DNA of 64,000 bases from Sinisalibacter aestuarii (GCF_027923545.1 NZ_BROH01000006.1:62001-126000); one strand, 5' to 3'; positions 28,978 to 38,215 are shown, numbered from the stretch's first letter. Notes: a model not told the origin generated them from the sequence alone. Translations and numbers: made by a program.

Positions 28978-29655
28978 CTAGGAGGATTGACCGGCGGGTG
29001 CAAGCGGCGCGCGCCCGTGGCGGCGGTAGACCTCGATCATCCAGCCCAGCATGACCGCGTTCAGGATATGCCACAGGAAATGCGTGCCCAGCGGCAGCGC
29101 GGCGCAGAGCGGCTCATCCAGCGTGCGGAAGGTGAGCGAGAGCACGAGCAGCCCGGCGCCGATGGCGAGGCCCCGCGCGGTGGCGGGGGCGCGGTGGCGC
29201 AGGATCACCGCATAGGCCGCGATCAGCACCGGCACCGGCGCATAGCCAGCCGAACTGCCGAGGCCCGGGACGAGGGCGAAGAGCGGTACGGTGGCGGCGG
29301 CATAGGGGAAGAAGCCGAGCACGGCGGCAGCGGCCCAGAACGGGCGGGCGCCGAGGTAATCGCGCGTCGCGGCGTAGATATAGGCGAGGATGAAGAGCAG
29401 GATCGGAAGGGTGTCGGCCAGACCCGCCCAACGTTCGGCGAATGTATGAAACAGGAAAGAACCGATGCCGATCAGGGCGAGAATCGCGGTCAGAATGTTG
29501 GCTAAAGGCAAGTGCGCCCCGCGCAGCCGCCAGGCCATGATGGCCGCCGCGATCAGGAAGGCGGCATTGGTTGCGGCATTCACCGGCTCGGCCCAGAAGC
29601 CCGGATCGAGCCGCTCGCAATAACCGTCGACGGCGGTGGTCCAACTCCCTTCCAT
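28978..29655 (-). CDS. Ceramidase-like membrane protein (CREST superfamily)
   Basis: This 225-residue protein has seven predicted helices. CREST-type residues are visible: DGYCERLDPGFWAEPVNA with the C and E residues, IGSFLFHTFAERWAGLADTLP with the histidine and aspartate, and the late FLWHILNAVM histidine. These form the zinc site of alkaline ceramidases and related hydrolases. Bacterial relatives are common but their substrates, possibly sphingolipid-like or other amides, are mostly untested. It is divergent from the UPF0173 gene with 48 nt between starts. Confidence 0.85.
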   Translation of the reverse strand: MEGSWTTAVDGYCERLDPGFWAEPVNAATNAAFLIAAAIMAWRLRGAHLPLANILTAILALIGIGSFLFHTFAERWAGLADTLPILLFILAYIYAATRDYLGARPFWAAAAVLGFFPYAAATVPLFALVPGLGSSAGYAPVPVLIAAYAVILRHRAPATARGLAIGAGLLVLSLTFRTLDEPLCAALPLGTHFLWHILNAVMLGWMIEVYRRHGRAPLAPAGQSS

Positions 29656-29703
29656 CGGCTTACCCTCGTGCTACCATGACCCCGACAGAAAGGGAGACCC
29701 CAT

Positions 29704-30396
29704 ATGAAAATCACCTGGCTCGGCCACGCAAGCTTCCGCCTCGAAATCGAAGATGCGGTGATCCTGCTCGACCCGTGGCTCGAAGGCAACCCGATGTTGC
29801 CGCCGGAGCGTCATGACGAGGCGATCGCCGGGGCCACCCATGTGCTCGTCACCCATGGCCATTCGGACCATGCCAAGGACGCGCCGGCGATCTGCGAAAA
29901 GCTCGGCATCCCGGCGGTGGGGATCTACGACCTCACCCAATGGTGGGCCTCGCGCTACGATTTCGAGACCCTGGGCTTCAACAAGGGCGGCACGGTGAAG
30001 CTCGGCAACGTGGCGGTGACGATGGTCAACGCTACCCATTCCTCGGCGATGGCCTCAGCCAACGGGCCGGTCTATACCGGCACCGAATCGGGCTACATGA
30101 TCGCCGGCGAGGGCCATGTGATCTACGCCACCGGCGACACCGACATCATGGCCGACATGGAATGGATGGGTGAGGTGCACCAGCCCGATATCGGGCTGTT
30201 CTGCGCCGGCGGTCACTTCACCATGGACATGGCGCGGGCCTCCTACGCGGCGCAGAAATACTTCAACCTCCGCACCCTGATCCCCTGCCATTACCGCACC
30301 TTCCCGCTGCTGGAGCAATCGGCGGCGCTGATGAAGGAGGTGCTGACCGGGGTCGATGTGATCGAGCCGGAGGTGCTTCAGCCGATCGAGATCTGA
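29704..30396 (+). CDS. UPF0173-type metal-dependent hydrolase
   Basis: This 230-residue metallo-beta-lactamase-fold protein has no signal peptide. It shows ITWLGHASFRLE at the N-terminus, the zinc motif THGHSDHAKD near residue 57, VTMVNATHSS near residue 105, YATGDTDIMADM near residue 141 and a final IPCHYRTFP, which match the UPF0173 (YtkL-like) family. The ATG at 29704 follows GGGAG. Its stop is one base from the stop of the convergent DUF4239 gene. The natural substrate is not known. Confidence 0.92.
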   Translation: MKITWLGHASFRLEIEDAVILLDPWLEGNPMLPPERHDEAIAGATHVLVTHGHSDHAKDAPAICEKLGIPAVGIYDLTQWWASRYDFETLGFNKGGTVKLGNVAVTMVNATHSSAMASANGPVYTGTESGYMIAGEGHVIYATGDTDIMADMEWMGEVHQPDIGLFCAGGHFTMDMARASYAAQKYFNLRTLIPCHYRTFPLLEQSAALMKEVLTGVDVIEPEVLQPIEI

Positions 30397-30397
30397 G

Positions 30398-31195
30398 CTA
30401 GCCGCCGCCACCCGCAAGCTGGCCGATTCCGCCTTCGAGGATACGTTCGAAGCCCACCGGGCTTGCCATGCCCGGCGCGTGGAACGGGTTTGAGAAGGCG
30501 ATGATGAAATAGATGATCAGCCCGGAATAGGATGCGAAGATCGACAGGAGCAGGATGTTGAGCCGGGTCGGCTCGAAGGTGAAATAGGCCGCCGAGGTCA
30601 GCACCACGCCCACCAGCGCGGCAATCAGGAACAACGGTTCGGCACCATGGAAGGCCGCCGTTTCGCGGGTTCGCCGCAGGCTGGAGATTTCGCGGATATT
30701 GCGCAGGATATTGTCGCGCAGCACCTCGTGGCGGGGCGTGTCGCCGTGCAGCGTGAGCGCGCCCTCATAGGCGGCGTTCCAATGCGCCCAGGCGGCGGAA
30801 TCGAGCTGGCGCTCATCGGCCAGCAGCCGCCATTCCACATCCGTCACCTGCCGGGCGTAATGGGCGAGCGCGGTGCGGATCTGCAGCGTCGTCTCGCGGT
30901 CGTAGCGTTCGAGATCGTAGAAGGTATCGGCCACCAGCCGGGCCTCGTGCGAGGCGGCATTGTCGGCCTCGGTCTCGTTGGCGATCTCCTGCGCGAAGAC
31001 GAGGGCCAGGATCAGCCCGTGCAACGCGCTCACCCGAAAGATCACCGACCCGGCCAGCTCGCGCCGCTCGCTGTCGCCGTGATGGCCGAAGATCGCCCGC
31101 ATCCCGAGATAGGAGCCAAGCGCCAGTGCGATGGTCGCGGCCACGAAGGCGAGCGCCGAAAAGATCGCCGGCAGCGACAGCAGGAGCGAAACCAT
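30398..31195 (-). CDS. DUF4239 membrane protein (bestrophin-like domain)
   Basis: This 265-residue protein has two N-terminal helices (LLSLPAIFSALAFVAATIAL and VSALHGLILALVFAQEI), a long soluble helical middle (residues 70-190) with ERYDRETTLQIRTAL, and two C-terminal helices (LFLIAALVGVVLTSAAYF, LLLSIFASYSGLIIYFII). This is the DUF4239 pattern, sometimes called bestrophin-like; function is unknown. The ATG at 31195 has GGGGA upstream and directly precedes the first helix, so I prefer it to the longer frame. Confidence 0.85.
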   Translation of the reverse strand: MVSLLLSLPAIFSALAFVAATIALALGSYLGMRAIFGHHGDSERRELAGSVIFRVSALHGLILALVFAQEIANETEADNAASHEARLVADTFYDLERYDRETTLQIRTALAHYARQVTDVEWRLLADERQLDSAAWAHWNAAYEGALTLHGDTPRHEVLRDNILRNIREISSLRRTRETAAFHGAEPLFLIAALVGVVLTSAAYFTFEPTRLNILLLSIFASYSGLIIYFIIAFSNPFHAPGMASPVGFERILEGGIGQLAGGGG

Positions 31196-31264
31196 CAGCC
31201 AATCCCCTTGTATCCCCGGCGCATTTGGCCCGCCCGCACGGCGCTCCGTCAAGGGGTTTGGCGG

Positions 31265-31720
31265 TCAGTCCGCGCGTTTGCCGGCGAAGAAGGTCTTCAG
31301 CAACGCCTCCGCCGCCTCAGCGCCGATCCCGTCATAGAGCTCGGGCACATGGTGGCATTGCGGGTGGGCGAAGACCCGCGCGCCATGTGCCGTGCCGCCG
31401 GATTTCGGATCGCCCGCGCCATAATAGAGCCGGCGGATCCGGGCGAAGCTGATCGCGCCGGCGCACATCGGGCATGGCTCCAGCGTGACGTAAAGGTCGT
31501 GCCCGGTCAGGCGTTCGCTGCCGAGCGCGGCGCAGGCGGCGCGGATCGCCAGCATCTCGGCATGGGCGGTGGGATCGTTCAACTCGCGGGTGCGGTTGCC
31601 GGCAGCGGCAATCACCGCGCCCGCGGGCGAGACGACGACGGCGCCCACCGGCACCTCGCCCCGGTCGCCCGCCGCGCGCGCCTCGTCCAGCGCCCGGTCC
31701 ATGTAGGAGGTGAAGCTCAT
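31265..31720 (-). CDS. tadA: tRNA adenosine(34) deaminase
   Basis: This 151-residue zinc enzyme converts A34 to inosine in tRNA-Arg(ACG). The deaminase motif NDPTAHAEMLAIRAAC carries the zinc histidine and catalytic glutamate near residues 53-55, and VTLEPCPMCAGAI provides the two zinc cysteines near residue 83. The C-terminal helix region is normal. It is divergent from the rluB-like gene across 62 nt; both act on RNA. Confidence 0.95.
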   Translation of the reverse strand: MSFTSYMDRALDEARAAGDRGEVPVGAVVVSPAGAVIAAAGNRTRELNDPTAHAEMLAIRAACAALGSERLTGHDLYVTLEPCPMCAGAISFARIRRLYYGAGDPKSGGTAHGARVFAHPQCHHVPELYDGIGAEAAEALLKTFFAGKRAD

Positions 31721-31782
31721 GCCCTCTCATGCCCTGTGCCTGCGCGCTGGACAAGCCCGCAGCGCAGCCATAGGGAGGAGCC

Positions 31783-32577
31783 ATGAGCACCGAAACACCC
31801 ACCGGAACGCCGAAAGGCGAACGCATTGCCAAGTTTCTCTCGCGCGCGGGCCTCGCCTCGCGGCGCGATGCAGAGCGCATGATCGAGGCAGGCCGGGTTG
31901 CGGTGAACGGCAAGGTGCTCGACAGCCCCGCCTTCAACGTGACCGAAGCCGACAAGGTCACGCTCGATGGCAAGGAGGTGGGGGCGCCGGAGCCTGCCCG
32001 GCTCTGGCTCTACCACAAGCCTGCGGGTCTGGTGACCACGGCGAAGGACGAGAAGGGCCGCGATACGGTGTTCGACGCCCTGCCCGACACCCTGCCGCGG
32101 GTGATGAGCGTGGGCCGGCTCGACCTCACCTCAGAAGGTCTGCTGCTGCTCACCAACGATGGCGGGCTGAAGCGGCGGCTGGAACTGCCCTCGACCGGCT
32201 GGGTGCGCAAATACCGCGTTCGCCTGCACGGCACGCCGAAGGATGAGGATTTCGCCCCGGTGCGCGAGGGGATCGTGATCGACCGGGAACGGTTTCAGCC
32301 AATGGGCGTCACGCTCGACCGGCAGCAGGGCAAGAATGCCTGGGTGACGGTGAGCCTGCGCGAAGGCAAGAACCGCGAAATCCGGCGCACGATGGAGGCG
32401 CTCGGCTTTACGGTGAACCGGCTGATCCGGGTGAGCTACGGGCCGTTCCGCCTGGGCGATCTGAAGCCCGGCGAGGTGGAAGAGGTGCGCCCGCGCGTGC
32501 TGCGCGACCAGCTCGGCATCGGCGAGGAGCCGGGGCCGCAGGCGCAGCCGAAGAAAAAGCCCATGCGCCGCCGCTAG
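31783..32577 (+). CDS. rluB: RsuA/RluB-family rRNA pseudouridine synthase
   Basis: This 264-residue enzyme has an N-terminal S4 RNA-binding domain (RIAKFLSRAGLASRRDAERM at residues 12-31) and the catalytic block GRLDLTSEGLLLLTNDG near residue 110, with the active-site Asp in GRLD. EGKNREIRRTMEALG is the family's third motif. The tail ends in a basic PKKKPMRRR run. RluB is the usual alphaproteobacterial member, acting on 23S rRNA; RluE/RluF or RsuA specificity cannot be fully excluded. The ATG at 31783 follows GGGAGGAG. Confidence 0.92.
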   Translation: MSTETPTGTPKGERIAKFLSRAGLASRRDAERMIEAGRVAVNGKVLDSPAFNVTEADKVTLDGKEVGAPEPARLWLYHKPAGLVTTAKDEKGRDTVFDALPDTLPRVMSVGRLDLTSEGLLLLTNDGGLKRRLELPSTGWVRKYRVRLHGTPKDEDFAPVREGIVIDRERFQPMGVTLDRQQGKNAWVTVSLREGKNREIRRTMEALGFTVNRLIRVSYGPFRLGDLKPGEVEEVRPRVLRDQLGIGEEPGPQAQPKKKPMRRR

Positions 32578-32586
32578 CCGGGGCCG

Positions 32587-32602
32587 CCGCGCAAGCGCGG
32601 CT
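32587..32602. terminator. Hairpin between convergent rluB and extensin-like genes
   Basis: GCCGCGC (32587-32593) and GCGCGGC (32596-32602) form a 7-bp perfect stem with a two-base AA gap, overlapping the stop of the extensin-like gene by two bases. There is no T-run on either side, so any terminator function would be weak or factor-dependent. Confidence 0.45.
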
Positions 32603-33566
32603 AGCGGCAGTAGGCCCCGCCGCGATAGCGCGCGGTATCCAGATGCAGGTGGTTCTGGTGGTAGCGGTCCGAATTCGGGCCCAGCACCGTTCCGAAGGGG
32701 CCACAGGCCGATTTGTGCATCGCCTTGATGATCTTGCCGTATGTGTTGCTTTTCCAGTGGTCGAGCACGGTCAGCGTGGTGCCATCGTTGAGTGTGATAC
32801 CGCCGATATCGACGGCATGGCCGAAGCTGTGCTCCGACAGGCGCGCGCCGGGCTGGTTGTTGCGGCCGCGGCAGGAATAATGCGCGATGATGTTGATCCG
32901 GGCGACGCCGCCGCCCTTGCGCCCCACTGCCGGGATCACGCCCTCGCGCACCCAGGTGTTGAGCGCCTTGGCGGTGGTGCAGTCGATGGTGGGCTGCTGC
33001 GCCAGTGCGATCCCCGAAACGGAGGTGACGCGCACCGGCTGATCCACCCCGCACGCCCCCCGGCCCGGGATCGGCGCCAGCGCCTGGCCCTTGATCTCCG
33101 GCACACCGCAGACCGAACCGGCCCGGCTGGTGGCGCGCGGCGGTGTGATCGCGGCGACGAGACGGGCAAAGCCGCCGGGCCGCCGCTCGGGCCGTAGCGA
33201 CCGCGCCACGGCCAGCGCGCTGGCGCCGGTCAGCGACGGCGCGGCAGCGGCGGGGGCCGGCACGCCGACAATGTTCTGCAACAGCGCGGTGATCGGATCC
33301 TGCACCGTGGCGCGGACCGGGGCCGCACCGGGCAAAGCGGGCTGGGCCGGCGCCGCCCGCACCACCGCAAGGCGCGGGCGCGGCAGGGGCCGCAAAGAGC
33401 GCTGCGGCGCATGGGCGGAGGTGCCGAGCGCGGCCGAGGTTACCGTGGCCAGCACCGCCGCTTCGATATCGGGTCGCGCGAGGGGCCGGGCCGACACATC
33501 CGGCGCTTCCGCCCGGGCCGCCTGGCCCAGCATAAGCGCAAGGAGGAGAGCGGCCCGCAGCATCAT
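32601..33566 (-). CDS. Extensin-like domain protein, secreted
   Basis: This protein of about 321 residues has a signal peptide (LRAALLLALMLGQAARA) and a long Ala/Pro/Arg-rich spacer to about residue 150. The C-terminal extensin-like domain follows: SVCGVPEIKGQ, TIDCTTAKALNTWV near residue 215, HYSCRGRNN, LSEHSFGHAVDIGG near residue 250 and HQNHLHLDTARYRGGAYC. The conserved His, Asp and Cys pattern resembles VanY-like peptidases of the D-Ala-D-Ala group, so a cell-wall role is possible. Either of two adjacent ATG codons (33566 or 33563) can be the start, overlapping the tyrC stop. Confidence 0.85.
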   Translation of the reverse strand: MMLRAALLLALMLGQAARAEAPDVSARPLARPDIEAAVLATVTSAALGTSAHAPQRSLRPLPRPRLAVVRAAPAQPALPGAAPVRATVQDPITALLQNIVGVPAPAAAAPSLTGASALAVARSLRPERRPGGFARLVAAITPPRATSRAGSVCGVPEIKGQALAPIPGRGACGVDQPVRVTSVSGIALAQQPTIDCTTAKALNTWVREGVIPAVGRKGGGVARINIIAHYSCRGRNNQPGARLSEHSFGHAVDIGGITLNDGTTLTVLDHWKSNTYGKIIKAMHKSACGPFGTVLGPNSDRYHQNHLHLDTARYRGGAYCR

Positions 33567-34489
33567 GCCTTGCGGCCGCCTGACCGCCCGAAATCCGGCG
33601 CATCGGTATCCTGACCGGCTTCGATGATGCCGCGCCGGATCGCGCGGGTGCGGGTGAAATAGTCGTGCAGCATATCGCCGTCGCCCATGCGGATGGCGCG
33701 CTGGAGCACGAAAAGCTCTTCGGTAAAGCGGCCCAGAATGTCGAGCGTGGCCTCCTTGTTGGCAAGGAACACGTCGCGCCACATCGTCGGGTCGGAGGCG
33801 GCGATACGGGTAAAATCGCGGAAACCGGCGGCGGAATACTTGATGACCTCGCTATCGGTCACCCGGCGCAGATGGTCGGCCACGCCCACCATCGTATAGG
33901 CGATGAGGTGCGGCGCATGGCTGGTGACGGCAAGTACAAGGTCATGATGGTCGGGGTCCATCTCATCGGTATTCGCGCCCAGCCCCTGCCAGAAGCGTTC
34001 GAGCCGCGCCACCGCGTCGCGGTCCGAGCCTTCGACCGGCACGATCAGGCACCAGCGGTTGTCGAACAGCGAGGCGAAGCCCGCGCGCGGGCCGGAATGC
34101 TCGGTGCCCGCCAGCGGGTGCGCGGGCACGAAATGCACGCCTTCGGGGATATGCGGCGCGACCGCGTCGACCACGGCGCGCTTGACCGAGCCCACATCCG
34201 TGACGGTGGCGCCGGGTTTCAGATGCGGGGCGATCTCTTCGGCCACCGCGCCCATGGCGCCCACCGGCACGGCGAGCACCACCAGATCGGCGCCCGCGAC
34301 AGCCTCGGCCGCAGTTTCGACCACGCGGTCGACCAGGCCGATCTCGTCCGCCACGGCCCGCGTCCCGGCCGAGCGGGCGGTGCCGGTGATCTCGCCCGCA
34401 AGCCCGCCCCGGCGCATTGCATGGGCCATCGACCCGGCGATCAGCCCAAGCCCGATCAGCGCGACGCGGCCATAGATCGGCTCAGCCAT
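33563..34489 (-). CDS. tyrC: Prephenate/arogenate dehydrogenase
   Basis: This 308-residue NAD(P)-dependent enzyme of tyrosine synthesis has the nucleotide loop [19 protein letters not shown] at residues 8-26. Family blocks are [14 protein letters not shown] near residue 97, [17 protein letters not shown] near residue 118 (catalytic His) and [12 protein letters not shown] near residue 190. No regulatory ACT domain is attached. It overlaps hisC by 8 nt (34482-34489) and shares ATGA with the gene behind. The hisC-tyrC pairing fits a HisC that also transaminates aromatic substrates. Prephenate or arogenate preference is not visible. Confidence 0.92.
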   Translation of the reverse strand: MAEPIYGRVALIGLGLIAGSMAHAMRRGGLAGEITGTARSAGTRAVADEIGLVDRVVETAAEAVAGADLVVLAVPVGAMGAVAEEIAPHLKPGATVTDVGSVKRAVVDAVAPHIPEGVHFVPAHPLAGTEHSGPRAGFASLFDNRWCLIVPVEGSDRDAVARLERFWQGLGANTDEMDPDHHDLVLAVTSHAPHLIAYTMVGVADHLRRVTDSEVIKYSAAGFRDFTRIAASDPTMWRDVFLANKEATLDILGRFTEELFVLQRAIRMGDGDMLHDYFTRTRAIRRGIIEAGQDTDAPDFGRSGGRKA

Positions 34490-35576
34490 CGGCCTGCGCC
34501 CCCTTGAACTGGCCGATCAGATGCGCGACCCGGCGGCAGGACGGCTCGTCGCCCACGGTGATGCGCAGGCAATGCGGCAAGCCGTAGCCCGCCACCTTGC
34601 GCACGATCACGCCTTCGGATTTCAGATGCGCATCGACCGCATCGGCCTCTTCCGCGCTGGCGAAGCGGGCCAGCACGAAATTGGCCGACGAGGTATCGGA
34701 CGGCACGCCGTGCTCGGCCAGCGCATGGGCGAGCCAGTTGCGCAGGCGGATATTGTCGTCGCGGCAGCGATTCACGTGATCCTGATCGCGCATCGCGGCC
34801 TCGCCGGCGGCAAGCTGCACGGTGGACAGGTTGAACGGATTGCGCAGCCGGTTCAGCACGCCGATGATCTCTCGCGAAGCATAGCCCCAGCCAAGACGCA
34901 GGCCGCCCAGCCCGTAGATCTTCGAGAATGTCCGCGTCATCACCACATTCGGAAACCTGTCGACCAGCGATGCCCCGCCATCGAACCCCTCGACGAACTC
35001 GGCATAGGCCCCATCCAATACCAGCACCACCTCCGGCGGCAAAGCCGAGGCGAGCCGGGCAAGCTCCTTCTTGCCGACCATCGTGCCGGTCGGATTGGCC
35101 GGGTTGGCGATGAAGACAAGCCGGGTGCGCCCGGTCACACCCGCCAGGATCGCATCCACATCCACCACCCGCTCGCGCTCGGGCACGATCACCGGCGCGG
35201 CGCCGACGCCATGGGCGATGATCGGATACATCGAGAAGCCGTGCTCGGTGATGATCACCTCATCGCCGGGGCCGGCATAGGCCTGGGCGATCAGGATCAG
35301 GATCTCGTCGGAGCCGACGCCGCAGATGATGCGGTCGGGCGCCAGCCCGTGCACCTCGCCGATGGCGGTGCGCAGCGGGAGGTGATCGGTCGGGGGGTAG
35401 CGGTGCAGCTCATGGGTGGCGCGGGTCAGCGCCTCGATCGCCTTCGGCGAGGGCCCCCACGGGTTTTCGTTCGACGACAGCTTGATGACGTTTTCAATGC
35501 CATCGACCTTGGAGCTCCCACTGACGTAGAGCTCGATCTCCATGATGCCGGGCTGCGGCGTTGGTCCGTTTGACAT
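34482..35576 (-). CDS. hisC: Histidinol-phosphate / aromatic aminotransferase
   Basis: This 364-residue PLP enzyme (fold type I) transaminates histidinol phosphate. With tyrC overlapping behind it, a second role on prephenate or phenylpyruvate is plausible. Key blocks are [16 protein letters not shown] near residue 31, [12 protein letters not shown] near residue 156, DGAYAEF, and the PLP-lysine block [17 protein letters not shown] (Lys near residue 220). The ATG at 35576 follows GGGGAAG. Length and motifs are normal. Confidence 0.94.
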   Translation of the reverse strand: MSNGPTPQPGIMEIELYVSGSSKVDGIENVIKLSSNENPWGPSPKAIEALTRATHELHRYPPTDHLPLRTAIGEVHGLAPDRIICGVGSDEILILIAQAYAGPGDEVIITEHGFSMYPIIAHGVGAAPVIVPERERVVDVDAILAGVTGRTRLVFIANPANPTGTMVGKKELARLASALPPEVVLVLDGAYAEFVEGFDGGASLVDRFPNVVMTRTFSKIYGLGGLRLGWGYASREIIGVLNRLRNPFNLSTVQLAAGEAAMRDQDHVNRCRDDNIRLRNWLAHALAEHGVPSDTSSANFVLARFASAEEADAVDAHLKSEGVIVRKVAGYGLPHCLRITVGDEPSCRRVAHLIGQFKGAQADG

Positions 35577-35660
35577 GTCTTCCCCCGAAAGTCCCGCTTC
35601 TCATAGCCGGGCCGGGGGCGAAAGGCGAGACCTTAGACTCGCGCCAACATGTTGGAAAAA

Positions 35661-35682
35661 GGGGCGCGCCGAAGCCCGCCCC
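35661..35682 (-). terminator. Intrinsic terminator of the rhodanese gene
   Basis: GGGGCG (35661-35666) pairs with CGCCCC (35677-35682), with an inner GC/GC pair around a CGAA loop. On the minus strand TTTTT follows. A perfect CCAACATGTTGG palindrome lies directly beyond it at 35644-35655. Confidence 0.75.
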
Positions 35683-35710
35683 TGCTGTGTTCCGGCTGGT
35701 TCGCGCGGGG

Positions 35711-36103
35711 TCAGGCCGCGATCGGCTGCTGCACTTTCTGTTCGGGGCCGCCGGTGGCCATATTGGTGCCGAGATAGGGCATGCCGCTCGATTTCCAGTT
35801 GGCGAAGCCACCCTCAAGATGGGCGATCTTGCCGTAGCCCGCATTCATGCACAGCTCGGCGGCCTTGCGCGAGCGCATCCCCGAGCCGCAATAGAGCACC
35901 ACATGCTTGCCAAGGCCCGCCGGAAGCGAGGCGCTGGCGAGATGGCTGAGCGGCGCGAGCAGCGCGCCCTCGACGCTTTCGAACATGTATTCCGGCGCGG
36001 TGCGCACGTCGATCAGCACGATCTCCTTCTTCGACAACCCGTCATAGACCTCGGCGGGGGTCCAGGTTTCGAGCAGCTTGCCGTTGATATCTTCCACTTG
36101 CAT
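35711..36103 (-). CDS. Rhodanese-like domain protein
   Basis: This single-domain rhodanese of 130 residues has no signal peptide. IVLIDVRTAPEYMFESVEGA carries the CH2A-like region near residues 28-47, and VVLYCGSGMRSRKAAEL carries the catalytic loop CGSGMR (Cys near residue 71). The ATG at 36103 follows AGGAGAA. It stands alone, ending at a terminator. Sulfur transfer is the likely activity; the physiological sulfur donor is unknown. Confidence 0.92.
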   Translation of the reverse strand: MQVEDINGKLLETWTPAEVYDGLSKKEIVLIDVRTAPEYMFESVEGALLAPLSHLASASLPAGLGKHVVLYCGSGMRSRKAAELCMNAGYGKIAHLEGGFANWKSSGMPYLGTNMATGGPEQKVQQPIAA

Positions 36104-36235
36104 TCGTTTCTCCTGTTCGCTGGCGGGCGCCTGGCCCTCGTCTCCGGGTGCCGGGGTTCCGACACTTATGCAGATTTTTGAATATATAGGACAGCACCCG
36201 GCTTCGCCAAGCCCCGAAATGCCACGAAAACGAAA

Positions 36236-36261
36236 AGGGCCGCCCGGATGGGCGGCCCTTC
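36236..36261 (-). terminator. Intrinsic terminator of rpsD
   Basis: Arms AAGGGCCGCCC (36236-36246) and GGGCGGCCCTT (36251-36261) pair perfectly over 11 bp around GGAT. On the minus strand TTTTCGTTTTCG follows. It lies 20 nt after the rpsD stop. Confidence 0.92.
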
Positions 36262-36281
36262 GCAAAGTGCGGCGCGGACGT

Positions 36282-36902
36282 TTAGTTCTGCGCGTAATAT
36301 TCGATGACGAGGTTCGGTTCCATGTGGACCGCGTAGGGCACGTCGGCGAGGCCGGGGGTGCGCACGAAGGTGGCGGTCATCTTGGAGTGGTCGGCCTCGA
36401 TGTAATCCGGCACGTCACGCTCGGGAAGCTGCACGGCTTCGAGCAGCACGGCCATCTGCTTGGACTTGTCGCGGACCTCGATCACGTCGCCCTCTTTCAC
36501 ACGGTAGGAGGGGATGTTGACGCGCTGGCCGTTCACCTTGACATGGCCGTGGTTCACGAACTGGCGGGCGGCGAAGACGGTCGGCACGAACTTGGCGCGG
36601 TAGACCACGGCGTCAAGGCGGCGCTCCAGCAGGCCGATCAGATTTTCACCCGTATCGCCTTTCAGACGCTCGGCTTCGGCATAGATGCGGCGGAACTGCT
36701 TCTCGGTCAGGTCGCCGTAATAGCCTTTCAGCTTCTGCTTGGCGCGCAGCTGAAGGCCGAAATCCGACATCTTGCCCTTGCGGCGCTGGCCGTGCTGGCC
36801 GGGGCCGTATTCGCGGCGGTTGACCGGGGATTTCGGACGGCCCCAGATGTTTTCGCCCATCCGGCGGTCGATTTTGTACTTGGCAGACGTGCGTTTGGTC
36901 AC
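36282..36902 (-). CDS. rpsD: 30S ribosomal protein S4
   Basis: This 206-residue protein organises the 30S body. [20 protein letters not shown] is the usual alphaproteobacterial S4 opening, [20 protein letters not shown] starts the S4 RNA-binding domain near residue 88, and the protein ends [10 protein letters not shown]. The start is a GTG at 36902, with GAGGAG upstream. It stands alone, apart from the other ribosomal genes, as is common in this group. A hairpin repeat begins 25 nt upstream in the leader. Confidence 0.98.
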   Translation of the reverse strand: MTKRTSAKYKIDRRMGENIWGRPKSPVNRREYGPGQHGQRRKGKMSDFGLQLRAKQKLKGYYGDLTEKQFRRIYAEAERLKGDTGENLIGLLERRLDAVVYRAKFVPTVFAARQFVNHGHVKVNGQRVNIPSYRVKEGDVIEVRDKSKQMAVLLEAVQLPERDVPDYIEADHSKMTATFVRTPGLADVPYAVHMEPNLVIEYYAQN

Positions 36903-36926
36903 GGCTGATCTCCTCTATAGTTTGCT

Positions 36927-36970
36927 CCGCAACTTGATCCGAAAACCGGTTCCCACTTTTCGGGTTGCGG
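36927..36970. repeat. Two-tier hairpin element upstream of rpsD
   Basis: The outer arms CCGCAAC (36927-36933) and GTTGCGG (36964-36970) enclose the inner arms CCGAAAA (36939-36945) and TTTTCGG (36957-36963), with a TTGAT bulge and a CCGGTTCCCAC loop. On the minus strand the core reads CCGAAAAGTGGGAACCGG, which I recall as a very common intergenic repeat in Rhizobiales and relatives. The remaining 36971-37141 shows no gene or tRNA. Confidence 0.7.
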
Positions 36971-37141
36971 ACGCGGGCGACCTCAACCGTCTGTCTGAAC
37001 CGCCCCGAACGCATCGCGGCTATGAAGGGCGTTGTCCTCTTGGCCGAAGCCATGACAGGCATCCCCTCGCGGGGGCCACCAACACCAATGAAGCCGCGCT
37101 TATAGCCCCGGAATGCCGGGAGTCAACGGCTTTCGCCGCCC

Positions 37142-38215
37142 TCAGACATATGGCGCCCGCAAAATCGCCGCCTCGGCCCGGCTGAGCGGGCGGCGGGCAT
37201 GGTCGCCGTAAGACATCGGATTCTGCCCAAGCTCCGGCATCATCCGAACGAGGCGGTCGCGCTGCCATGGCTCGACGCTGTCGAGCGCCTCGCCGGCGGG
37301 GTGGAAGCTTTCGGTTTCCAGCCCGTTGGCAAAGACCACCTCATGACGCGGCAGGAGCAGGTGCACATAGGTGACCTCGGCCAGCATGAGATCGCGCACC
37401 ACATAGCGGTCGTCGACCAGATCGCGCGCGGTCACCAGCACCTCGTCGGTGTTGAACAGCGCGCGCGCCTTGTCTCCCGTCACCAGCATCCGGTGCGACG
37501 GCGAGACGATCAGGTCTTCTTCCGGCCGGTCGATCCCCAGCGCGCCCGCGCGCAGCCGGATCGGGCGCAGCTCGGGCATGGCGTAGAGCCGCGCGCCGGA
37601 GATGCGCTTTTCGCCTTTCCAGAGCACCTCCTGCAAGCCGTTATCCTTGGTCTGGATACGGTCGCCCTCTTCGATCTCCTCGACCGGCACGGCACCATCC
37701 TCGGTGCGGATCATCGTGCCGGGGGTGAAGCAGATCACGCCACTGGGCTGGTCGGTCTGGCGGTGGGTCTCGGCGGCCTCCATCTGCGCGCGCACCACCC
37801 ACAGATCGGTGTCGGGCGGCGGCACCACATCGGCGAACAGGATAAGCGGCGCGGCACCCCGGCCCAGCTCCACCAACATCACCGTATAGGCGCGGAAACC
37901 GTCGGTCACGTCGAAGCCAAGCTGAAACACCGGGTCGTCGAAGCGGTAATCCGCCCCGCCCGCGCCACCCGTCTGCAAGCCGATGGCCCGCCCGATGAAC
38001 TTGCGTGCCTTGCGCGCCACGCGCGCGTGAAAGTCTGCCTCTCCAACCGGATCGCAGAGCCGCAGCAAATCCTGCGGCCCGTCGACGCGCAATGCCTCGC
38101 CGTGCCAGCGCCAGCTTGCGCCCACACCCAAAGACCCGCGCGGCGCGGCCGGAAGGCCGTCGACCTCGGTCTGATCCCATGAGATGACAAACGTGCCCTG
38201 AGAGCCCGCTATCAT
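37142..38215 (-). CDS. Hint-domain protein (Rhodobacteraceae type)
   Basis: This 357-residue protein has a central Hint (Hedgehog/intein) module: block A around GVICFTPGTMIRTEDG with the splice-type Cys at residue 162, VEEIEEGDRIQTKD, then VSPSHRMLVTG with the B-block histidine and a late TYVHLLLPRHEVVFANGLETES. The N-terminal 150 residues precede a Hint domain that in many Rhodobacteraceae proteins autocleaves. There is no signal peptide visible. The start at 38215 is the first ATG with a plausible ribosome site. Its function is unknown; a role in secreted or RTX-associated proteins has been suggested for the family. Confidence 0.82.
   Translation of the reverse strand: MIAGSQGTFVISWDQTEVDGLPAAPRGSLGVGASWRWHGEALRVDGPQDLLRLCDPVGEADFHARVARKARKFIGRAIGLQTGGAGGADYRFDDPVFQLGFDVTDGFRAYTVMLVELGRGAAPLILFADVVPPPDTDLWVVRAQMEAAETHRQTDQPSGVICFTPGTMIRTEDGAVPVEEIEEGDRIQTKDNGLQEVLWKGEKRISGARLYAMPELRPIRLRAGALGIDRPEEDLIVSPSHRMLVTGDKARALFNTDEVLVTARDLVDDRYVVRDLMLAEVTYVHLLLPRHEVVFANGLETESFHPAGEALDSVEPWQRDRLVRMMPELGQNPMSYGDHARRPLSRAEAAILRAPYV

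Noticed and set aside
26860-29505. 881-codon plus-strand frame over SLC13, YmdB-like and ceramidase-like genes
   Set aside because: It crosses three well-supported minus-strand genes and has no domain signals.
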